Assembly: GCF_001613085.1 (NCBI RefSeq)
Contig: NZ_BDBR01000047.1
Coordinates: 18,717 to 82,716 of the forward strand
Length of the DNA: 64,000 bases
Reading direction: 5' to 3'
Source of the DNA: Nocardia salmonicida NBRC 13393
Lineage (GTDB): Bacteria > Actinomycetota > Actinomycetes > Mycobacteriales > Mycobacteriaceae
Part shown: piece after piece, positions 16,219-24,200 of the stretch
Numbering within the stretch: position 1 is the stretch's first letter
How the letters are laid out: each line of letters begins with the position of its first letter
Position numbers and translations under genes: made by a program
The notes under the pieces: generated by a model
What the model was told of the DNA's origin: nothing
Seen by the model: the letters and a program-made list of their open reading frames with translations, nothing else
Database searches by the model: none

Positions 16219-17667
16219 CCACCACGCTTGGAGGGCCGCTTCGGCCTCTTCCCGCGTCATCGGACCGCGGTCGAGGCGCAGGTCTTTCAGATACTTCCAC
16301 GCTTTACCCACCTGCGGACCCGGCGGCAGCCCGAGCAATTCCATGATCGCGTTGCCGTCCAGGTCGGGTCGCACCCGGGCCAGATCCTCCTGCTCGCGCA
16401 GGGTCGCGATCCGCTCTTCCAGCTCGTCATAGGTCGAGCTCAGCGCGGCGGCGCGGCGCTTGTTGCGCGTGGTGCAGTCGGCGCGTACGAGCTTGTGCAG
16501 CCGATCGAGCAGGTCGTCGGCGTCGGTGACATACCGGCGCACCGCCGAATCCGTCCACTGGCCCTTGCCGTAGCCGTGGAAACGCAGGTGCAGGAACACC
16601 AGGCGCGCAACCTCTTCGGTGAACGCCTTCGGGTACTTCAGCGCCCGCATCCGCTTGCGCACCATCTTCGCGCCGACCACCTCGTGATGGTGGAAGCTGA
16701 CGCCGCCTGCCGGCTCGTTGCGCTTGGTGTCGGGCTTGCCGATGTCGTGCAGCAGCGCCGCCCAGCGCAGCACCAGGTCGGGGTCGCCTTCCTCCTGGTC
16801 GATCGCCTGCTGCAGCACGGTCAGCGAATGCTGATACACGTCCTTGTGCTGGTGGTGCTCGTCGATCTCGAGCTTCATCGCGGGCACCTCCGGCAGCACC
16901 CGCTGCGCCAGACCGGTGTCGCACATGAGGTTGATGCCGTCGATCGGGTGGTCGGCGCCGATCAGCTTGTCGAGTTCGGCGCGCACCCGCTCTGCGGTGA
17001 TCCGGTCGATCTGATCGGCCATCTCGACGATCGCCGCCCGCACCCGCGGCGCCACCTGGAATCCCAGTTGGGCGACGAAGCGCGCGGCTCGCAGCATGCG
17101 CAGCGGGTCGTCGTCGAACGAATCCTGCGGCGCCGCAGGAGTGTCGAGCACGCCCTCGAGCAGCGCGTCGATGCCGTCGAGCGGATCGACGAATTCCAGC
17201 GACCCGTCGGCGGCGATCTTGACCGCCATCGCGTTCACCGTGAAGTCGCGGCGCACCAGGTCGCCTTCGAGGGTGTCACCGAACGTGACCTCGGGATTGC
17301 GCGAGACCCGGTCGTAGGTATCGGCGCGGAAAGTGGTGATCTCGAGCTGCTGATCGTCCTTGGCCGCACTGACCGTGCCGAACGCGAGGCCGCCCGTATC
17401 CCACAGATGGTCGGCCCACCCCCGCATCAGCTCCTGCACAACCTCCGGGCGCGCATCGGTGGTGAAGTCCAGGTCGTTGCCGAGCCGACCGAGCACCGCA
17501 TCACGCACACTGCCACCGACCAGATAAAGAGTGTGCCCCCGCTCGGCGAACATCCCCCCCAACGGCGCCAAAACATCATTGAGCTGCCCCAACGTCACCG
17601 CCGCCCCCGCCAGCAGGCGAGCACGACGATCCGCCACAGCATCAGGGACAACATCGGGAGAAACCAC
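16204..17667 (-). CDS. pcnA: CCA tRNA nucleotidyltransferase
   Basis: 487 residues. The nucleotidyltransferase head shows LVGGSVRDAVLG and NDLDFTTDARP (the two catalytic aspartates), followed by RRDFTVNAMAV. An HD hydrolase-type domain (LHDIGKPDT, HHHEVVG) occupies the C-terminal half, as in actinobacterial class II enzymes. It adds or repairs the 3' CCA end of tRNAs. It is the orthologue of M. tuberculosis Rv3907c (pcnA) and keeps the same divergent position relative to mutT4. The last four codons plus stop are tandemly duplicated. Confidence 0.95.
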   Translation of the reverse strand: MVSPDVVPDAVADRRARLLAGAAVTLGQLNDVLAPLGGMFAERGHTLYLVGGSVRDAVLGRLGNDLDFTTDARPEVVQELMRGWADHLWDTGGLAFGTVSAAKDDQQLEITTFRADTYDRVSRNPEVTFGDTLEGDLVRRDFTVNAMAVKIAADGSLEFVDPLDGIDALLEGVLDTPAAPQDSFDDDPLRMLRAARFVAQLGFQVAPRVRAAIVEMADQIDRITAERVRAELDKLIGADHPIDGINLMCDTGLAQRVLPEVPAMKLEIDEHHQHKDVYQHSLTVLQQAIDQEEGDPDLVLRWAALLHDIGKPDTKRNEPAGGVSFHHHEVVGAKMVRKRMRALKYPKAFTEEVARLVFLHLRFHGYGKGQWTDSAVRRYVTDADDLLDRLHKLVRADCTTRNKRRAAALSSTYDELEERIATLREQEDLARVRPDLDGNAIMELLGLPPGPQVGKAWKYLKDLRLDRGPMTREEAEAALQAWWAQQN

Positions 17668-17791
17668 ATAGGCACTTTACCGACCCCGTCGAATCGTTTC
17701 CCCCCAGTCCACCACCGCCCTCCAACACCCCACCCGAGCCCGCCATAACCCCACGACCAACCCCGAAGCCCCCACAACCACACACCCAGCC

Positions 17792-17858
17792 CCAGCCACA
17801 CCACCCACCCCGAATCCCCCACAACCAGCCCCCCAGCCACACCACCCACCCCGAATCC
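17792..17858. repeat. 41-bp-period C-rich tandem repeat
   Basis: A 26-base unit that begins CCAGCCACACCACCCA and ends CCCCGAATCC appears at 17792-17817 and again at 17833-17858, so the period is 41 bases. The sequence between the units (CACAACCAGCC) is also echoed further left. The second unit runs straight into the dispersed element that follows. Confidence 0.75.
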
Positions 17859-18078
17859 GCCATGACCGCACACCCGACCCCGCCCCGCGACCCATAGGGA
17901 GCGGCGGCCACGAAGTGGCCGGTTCGCGGCCGGGTCGCCGGTTAGGCGCCGTTGCGTAGGCGACGAAGGAGCAAGCAACGGCGCCTAACCGGCGGCCCCT
18001 CAGGGCCGCGACTCGAGCGCGCCAGCGCTCCAATAAACACAGCCCCAAACCTCCTGGGACTACCGAACACCAAATCCC
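17851..18078. repeat. Dispersed four-hairpin element, copy A
   Basis: This is one of two related copies of about 230 bp; the other is at 34458-34687 in the same orientation. It contains, in order, H1 (17906-17920, GGCCAC-GAA-GTGGCC), H2 (arms 17937-17955 and 17975-17993, GCCGGTTAGGCGCCGTTGC and its exact complement, loop 19 bases; five more bases pair outward including one G-T), H3 (17992-18009, GCGGCCC-CTCA-GGGCCGC) and H4 (18015-18030, GAGCGC-GCCA-GCGCTC). The flanks are also conserved between copies, ending in GGGACTACCGAACA and an AATCCC. It lies between two divergent genes. It could be a structured RNA, a protein-binding array or a non-autonomous mobile repeat; no coding function is visible. 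Confidence 0.85.
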
Positions 18079-18132
18079 GCCCCCGCCCCCTCACTCGCGC
18101 CCGCACTCGATCTGCACAGCTAAGCTGGGCGA

Positions 18133-18672
18133 GTGTCTCCTCCGGCCGATCGCGCGAACAGTCGACGCCGCCAGCCGCGGCGGCGCGGTTCGGCGAACAC
18201 TGCCGGTAAACCGCGCATGCGCACCGTCCGGGAAACCTCCGCGGGCGGGCTGGTCGTAGAAGGTCTCGACGGTCCGAAAGAGCAGCGCACCGCCGCGTTG
18301 ATCGGGCGGACCGACAGAAGAGGCCGTCTCCTGTGGTCGCTGCCCAAAGGCCACATCGAAGCAGGCGAGACCTCCGAGCAGACCGCGATCCGCGAAGTCG
18401 CCGAGGAAACCGGAATCGACGGCGAAGTGGTCGCCGAACTCGGCAGTATCGATTACTGGTTCGTGACCGAGGGCAGACGGGTACACAAGACCGTGCACCA
18501 TTTCCTGCTGCGATGTCTCGGCGGTGAGCTGTCCGACGCCGACGTCGAAGTCACCCAGGTTGCGTGGGTTCCGTTGAGCGAGTTGGATTCCCGATTGGCC
18601 TACGCCGACGAGCGGCGGCTGGCCGAAGTGGCGAATCGATTGATCGACCGGATGGAGACCGGCAAGCGATGA
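18133..18672 (+). CDS. mutT4: NUDIX hydrolase, MutT4 orthologue
   Basis: 179 residues. The Nudix box GHIEAGETSEQTAIREVAEE plus TGI fits G-x5-E-x7-R-E-U-x-E-E-x-G-U exactly at about residues 74-96. The first 28 residues are arginine-rich and probably disordered; a later start near residue 29 is possible. The position directly divergent from pcnA and upstream of the DUF6049 and murJ genes matches M. tuberculosis Rv3908. It hydrolyses nucleoside-diphosphate-linked compounds; a role in cleaning oxidised nucleotides is inferred by name only. The stop overlaps the next start as ATGA. Confidence 0.88.
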   Translation: MSPPADRANSRRRQPRRRGSANTAGKPRMRTVRETSAGGLVVEGLDGPKEQRTAALIGRTDRRGRLLWSLPKGHIEAGETSEQTAIREVAEETGIDGEVVAELGSIDYWFVTEGRRVHKTVHHFLLRCLGGELSDADVEVTQVAWVPLSELDSRLAYADERRLAEVANRLIDRMETGKR

Positions 18673-21128
18673 CGGGTGGACTGATCCGGCTGATCACGGC
18701 GGTCCTGACCATCTTGGGTTCGATGACGCTGTTGCCCGCGCACGCGCACGCTCAAACGGACGGGTCGGGAACGCCGAAGTTTCTCAAGCTCACCCTGGAC
18801 GCGGTGGCGCCGGGCACGGTGACCACCGGCAGCGATCCGAAGCTGACCGTGTCGGGCACGGTCACCAATATCGGCGATCGGGTTGTCGACGATGTGAGCG
18901 TGCGAATCCAGCGCGCGCCCGCGGTGGATTCGCCGAGCGGGCTGCGCAGTTCGCTGCGCCTGGACCAGGTGAACTACGAGGTGACCGGTCCGTTCCAGGA
19001 TGTGGCGCCGCAGTTGAGTCCCGGTCAGCGCAAACAGTTCTCCGTGAGCATCGCGTTGCGCGCGGGCTCGGAGGCCTCGCTCGGACTGACCGATCCCGGG
19101 GTGTATCCGCTGCTGCTCAATGTCAACGGCGAACCCGCCTACGGCACCCAGGCCAGGCTCGACGACGCGCGCTTCCTGCTGCCCGTGCTCGGGTTGCCCG
19201 GCACCGACGACGCCAACCCACCGGTGTCGACGCCGCCGCAGGCCACGCCCGTCGCGACCACGATGATCTGGCCGCTGGCCGACCGGCCGCGCATGGTCGC
19301 GGGCAAACCGGGCGCGGTGAACGGCCAGGCCGAACTGCTCGATGACGAACTGGCGGCCTCGGTCGGCAAGGGCGGGCGTCTCGAACAGCTCGTCGCGGCG
19401 CTGGAATCGGTGGTGCCCGCGCCGGGCAAAGACAAAGGTGTGGCCGGATCGGTGTGTATCGGCATCGATCCGGACCTGGTCTCGACCGTGCAGACCATGA
19501 CGCGCGGCTATCGGGTGCTGGCGAGTCCGTCGGATCCGAGCGGGGCGACCAGGGAGGGGACCGGGGCGGCGAGTGCGCTGGCCTGGCTCGACCGGTTGCG
19601 CTCGCTGGCCGGCTCGATGTGCACGGTGGCGTTGCCGTTCGCGCAGGTCGACGTGTCGGCGCTGGCCGCGGTGAACGATCCGGGACTGTCCGCGCGGGCC
19701 CTGCTCGCGCCCGCCGATGTGGTGGACTCGATCCTCGGCACGCAGTCGTTGCGCGGGGTGAGCCTGCCCGATTCGGGCAGCATCGACGATCCGGCCGGAC
19801 GGTTGTTGCGCGAGCACGGATACGGCACGGCGGTGCTGGCCGGTTCGGCGGTCTCGGGTGACGGGTCGCCTGCCGATACCGACAACGCGCTCACCACCGC
19901 CCCGACCACGCTCACGCCCGATGTCGTCGTCGGAGGGGAACAGCCCGCGCCCGATGTCGTCCGGGTGCCGGATGTGAGCGTCGCCCCGCCCGTCGGCGCC
20001 GCCGCGGGAACCGATCCCGCGCTGCGCGTGACCACCTTCGATATCTGGTCGGCGACCGCGCTGGCCGCGGTGGGTTCGAATCCGCCGACGCCGTCGTTCA
20101 CGCCGTCGAAGGTGCGATTCGACGTCACCAACGACTCGCGCGCGGCCCGATTGCAGGACGCGCTCGGCGCGATGGCCTGGAGCGCGCTCAATCCGGCGCC
20201 GGACCGGCCGCGTTCGCAGCTGCTGATGCCGCCGCAGCAGTGGGGCGCCAGCCGGGAGGAGGGTGTGGCGCTGCTCAAGCAGGTCGAGCTGCTCACCCGC
20301 AACAACCTCGCGAGTCCGCGCAGCTTCACCGAGCTCGTCGCCCAGGCGCCCGATCCGCGCCCGTTCACGCTGGAGTATCTGCCGCGCGCCGCCCAGGACG
20401 CCGCGCCGGAACAGTTCATCGGACCGGTGCGCGCCCAAGGCGCCCGGGTGACCGAACTGATGCGCGCTCTGGTCGAACTGCCCGAATCCGAGCTCACGCC
20501 GCACGCGTTCCTGACCCCCGCGCGCGAGGATCTGCTGCGCGCGCTGAGCCTGTCCGACCGCAGGGCCGACAACGACACACTCGCCGACCTGCACGCCCAG
20601 CGACGCGTCGATCAGGCCACCCGAGAACTGGACACGATGTTCTCCTCGGTGTCGGTGCTGCCGCCGGGCGGGGTGTACACGCTGGCCTCCGAACAGAGCC
20701 CGTTGTTGCTGGTGGCGCGTAATGAACTGCCCGTCGCCATCCGGGTGATGTTCCGGATCGAAGCTCCGGCCGAGACGAACATCACCGATATCGGCGAACA
20801 GCTGCTTCCGCCGTCCGGGACCCGGTCGTTCCAGATCCCGACCGAGGTGAGCGACAGCCGTAAGCTGGTGATTCCGATCGCCCTTACCACCCCGGACGGG
20901 ATAGCGCTAGGAGAGGCCACCTCGGTCTCGGTGCGCTCGAACGCCTACGGTCAGGCGCTGGCCATAATTACCGCATGTGCCGCGATACTGCTGTTGCTGC
21001 TCGCCGGGCGCCGACTGCTGCGGCGGTTCCGCGGGCAACCCGATCCCGCCGACGAAGGGTTCGCCCCGGAGACGGTCGAACGGGCGGGTCGGCTGCGACG
21101 CGCACGTCAGCGGCTGCAACGGCAGTGA
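18669..21128 (+). CDS. DUF6049 secreted, membrane-anchored protein (Rv3909 orthologue)
   Basis: 819 residues from an ATG that overlaps the mutT4 stop. A signal peptide (residues 1-28, ending AHAHAQ) is followed by a CARDB-like beta domain (about 35-180, starting FLKLTLDAVAPGTV) and a large extracytoplasmic region. One membrane helix near the C-terminus (ITACAAILLLLLAG, about residues 765-785) and a short basic tail close the protein. The gene sits invariably between mutT4 and murJ in mycolata and is thought to be linked to peptidoglycan assembly, but no activity is known. Composition and codon use match its neighbours. Confidence 0.85.
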   Translation: MTGGLIRLITAVLTILGSMTLLPAHAHAQTDGSGTPKFLKLTLDAVAPGTVTTGSDPKLTVSGTVTNIGDRVVDDVSVRIQRAPAVDSPSGLRSSLRLDQVNYEVTGPFQDVAPQLSPGQRKQFSVSIALRAGSEASLGLTDPGVYPLLLNVNGEPAYGTQARLDDARFLLPVLGLPGTDDANPPVSTPPQATPVATTMIWPLADRPRMVAGKPGAVNGQAELLDDELAASVGKGGRLEQLVAALESVVPAPGKDKGVAGSVCIGIDPDLVSTVQTMTRGYRVLASPSDPSGATREGTGAASALAWLDRLRSLAGSMCTVALPFAQVDVSALAAVNDPGLSARALLAPADVVDSILGTQSLRGVSLPDSGSIDDPAGRLLREHGYGTAVLAGSAVSGDGSPADTDNALTTAPTTLTPDVVVGGEQPAPDVVRVPDVSVAPPVGAAAGTDPALRVTTFDIWSATALAAVGSNPPTPSFTPSKVRFDVTNDSRAARLQDALGAMAWSALNPAPDRPRSQLLMPPQQWGASREEGVALLKQVELLTRNNLASPRSFTELVAQAPDPRPFTLEYLPRAAQDAAPEQFIGPVRAQGARVTELMRALVELPESELTPHAFLTPAREDLLRALSLSDRRADNDTLADLHAQRRVDQATRELDTMFSSVSVLPPGGVYTLASEQSPLLLVARNELPVAIRVMFRIEAPAETNITDIGEQLLPPSGTRSFQIPTEVSDSRKLVIPIALTTPDGIALGEATSVSVRSNAYGQALAIITACAAILLLLLAGRRLLRRFRGQPDPADEGFAPETVERAGRLRRARQRLQRQ

Positions 21129-21248
21129 ACCCCCGCGCCTGACGCGCGGTCAGGGGACCATGACAGACAAGGACGAGAGTGGCACTGGTGAGCGAAACGC
21201 TCATCGGACCGGCGGGATTCGCGGGTTACGCCGGGTACAGGAGGCATG

Positions 21249-24200
21249 ATGGGCGACGATGATTCCGCTCATCGGCGCGACCACGACGACGACCCGACCC
21301 TGCGCCGGGCCCCCAGCGCTCCGTGGGAACGTGGGATGACGGCCGGGCAGGACGCCGATCGCGACGAGGCCGTGCCGCACGTGGATCGGCGCCCTGGCGC
21401 GCCTGGTCATCGACCGGAGTTCGTCGCGCCCCGAGACGGCCGTCCGCCGGTCCGACCCGGTGATCCGGCCGTCGATCCGCATGCGATGCCTCGTCATCCC
21501 GCTGCCGGCCAGCCCGGCACACCTCGTCATCCTGGTGTCCCCGGCGCCGAACTTCCGCCCGAGAATCCGGGTCGTGGCGGCTACCGACCCGTCGAACAGA
21601 CCGGTTACCGGCCGGGATCCGCCGACCCCGGCGCACCGGCGCCGCCCTCGGCGCATCGCGGCCCCCGCCCTGCCATGCCGCCGGGTCAGCCGGGCTATCG
21701 CCCTGAACCGCCGCCGCCCGGGTACCGCCCTGGACCGGACGTGCCCGCTGGACAGCGCCCAGGACCCCGACCGGGTCCGCCCCAACCACCCGCCGGCTAC
21801 CGCTCCCCGGATCCGCAGCGTCCGCCGCAGGGCGAACGGCCAGGGCCGGTCCCGAACCCGCGTCAACAGCCACCCGGTCCGGCGAATCGCTCGGGCGAGT
21901 TCCCCCAGCAGCAACGTCCCGGCGGCGTGCCGCCTCAGCGCCCCGGCGGTCCTCCCGGACGCTCCGGCGAACCACCACGTCCTGCTGCTTACGGCCCCGA
22001 CGGTCGGCCTGTACCTCCACCGCAACGCCGCGCACCGGGTTCCGCCGCGCGCTCGGGCGAGTTCCCACAACAGCAGCGCCCCGGGCCCGACGGGTTCGCC
22101 CCACGGCGGCCCGGCCCGAACCCCTCGGGCGAGTTCCCCCAGCAACGACCGCTCCCGCCGCGTGGTGCGCCTTCCGGCGCCATTCCGAGACAGGATCGGC
22201 CCGATCAGGCCGGTGGACGCCGACCGGTTTCGCCGGAGCAGGGGCGGCCTGTACCGCCACCGCGTGGAAGTTTCCCCGGGATGCCTGCCGCGGATACCGC
22301 GCGGGACGGGCGCCAGGCAGGATTCGACGACCGTGGACGAGCCGTGGGCGGTCCGCCTGCCGCTGATCGGTCGGCGGAGCGGACTCAGGTCATCGCCAGG
22401 CCGAAGAAGGTGGCGGCCGAACCTGCCCACAAAGCGGGCACCGCCCCGATGAGCGCCAACGCGAAGCTGCTCAAGGACTCGGGTTCGATCGCGGTCGCGA
22501 CGCTGATCAGCCGGATCACCGGGTTCGCCAAGCAACTGTTGTTGCTGACGGTCCTCGGTCCGGCCATCGCCAGTGCGTTCATCTCGGCGAACCTGATCCC
22601 GAACATGGTCGCCGAGCTCGTCCTGGGCGCCGTTCTCACCGCCATCGTCGTGCCGACCTTGATCCGTGCCGAGCAGGAGGACGCCGACAACGGCGCCACG
22701 TTCGTGCGCAGACTGGTGACGGCGGCCTTCACTGTGCTGTTCGTCGCCACCGTGCTGACCTTGGCGGCCGCGCCGATCCTGGCCGGTCACGTGCTCGTCT
22801 CCTCCGACGGCAAGGTGAACACGAACCTCACCGTCGCGCTCACCTACCTACTGGCGCCCGCGCTGCTCTTCTATGGCATGTCGGCATTGTTCACCGCGAT
22901 CCTCAACACCAGGCAGGCGTTCAAGCCGGGTGCGTGGGCCCCCGTGATGAACAATCTGGTCGCGTTGACGGTGCTGGCGGTCTACGCGCTGACACCCGGC
23001 GAGATCACCCTCGATCCGGTGCGGATGAGCGATCCGAAACTGCTGGTCCTCGGCCTCGGTATCACCGCGGGCGTGGCGACACAGGCACTGTGCCTGCTGC
23101 CCGCGATCCGCAGGCACGGGATCAACTTGCGGCCGCTGTGGGGAGTCGACGCGCGCCTCAAGCAGTTCGGCAAGATGGGCATCGCGATCATCCTGTATGT
23201 GCTGATCAGCCAGGTGGGCCTGGTGGTCGCGAACAACGTCGCCTCCCAGGCCGACGTGGCGGGTCCCGCGATCTTCGCGAACGCATGGGCACTGTTGCAG
23301 CTGCCCTACGGCGTGATCGGGGTAACCCTGCTCACCGCCATCATGCCCAGGCTGAGCCGCAGCGCCGCCGACGACGACACCCCCGCGGTGGTCGACGACC
23401 TGTCCGTAGCCACCCGACTCACGATGATCGCGATGATCCCGATCGTCACCTTCATGACCCTCGCGGGCCCCGAGATCGGCCAGGCCCTCTACGGCTACGC
23501 GCGATTCTCCGGGGACGCCGAACGGCTGGGCAGCGCCGTGAGCTGGTCGGCGTTCTCGCTCATCCCGTATTCGCTCGTGCTCATCCATTTGCGGGTGTTC
23601 TACGCGCGCGAGCAGGCCTGGACACCGACCTGGATCATCCTCGGCATCACGACGATCAAGATCCTGCTCTCGGCCCTGGCACCGGTCATCGCCCGCGACA
23701 GCGACGACGTGGTGATCGTGCTCGGTGTCGCCACCGGCCTCGGATTCACCGCGGGCGCGGTGATCGGCGGCGTGCTGCTGCACCGCAGCCTCGGCGACTT
23801 GCGGATGGTCAATGTCGGCCGAACTGTGACCAGAGTGTTGCTCGCCTCGATCGCGGGCGGCGCGGTGATGCTGATCGTCGACACGGTGACCGGACTCGAC
23901 CGGGTCTCCGGCGGCGCGGGCTCGTTGCTGCGCGTCGTCATCGATTCGGTGGTGATGTTCTCGGTGGCCTTCGGCCTGATGCGTCTGGCCGGTATCCCCG
24001 AGGTCGTCGCCATCACCGTCGCGATCTCGCGCAAGCTCGGCATCACCCCGCCCGCGCCGGATCTCGGACTCGACGACCCCCCGGCAGACGACATCTACGC
24101 GACCACCGTGCTCCGCCGGCCCGATACCTATGGATTCCCCGCATACGGGCAGTCTTTGGACACCCAGACCATGGTGCTCCCCGTCATTCGACCGGGCGCT

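Larger units (their letters stand above)
17668..18132. other. Intergenic region between pcnA and mutT4 (repeat-filled)
   Basis: These 465 bases separate two divergent genes and hold no credible gene. The left half is strongly C-rich on the plus strand with a 41-bp tandem repeat; the right half is copy A of the dispersed hairpin element. A TAAGCT box 6 bases before the mutT4 start is a possible leaderless promoter. The minus-strand open frames here are low-complexity Gly/Trp/Val strings produced by the repeats. Confidence 0.7.

Noticed and set aside
17642..17911. Minus-strand frame with MADSGWVVWLG start in the pcnA-mutT4 gap
   Set aside because: A similar MAD-G-WLG start occurs at the copy B site, but both come from the conserved DNA of the repeat; the two products diverge at once and are low complexity.
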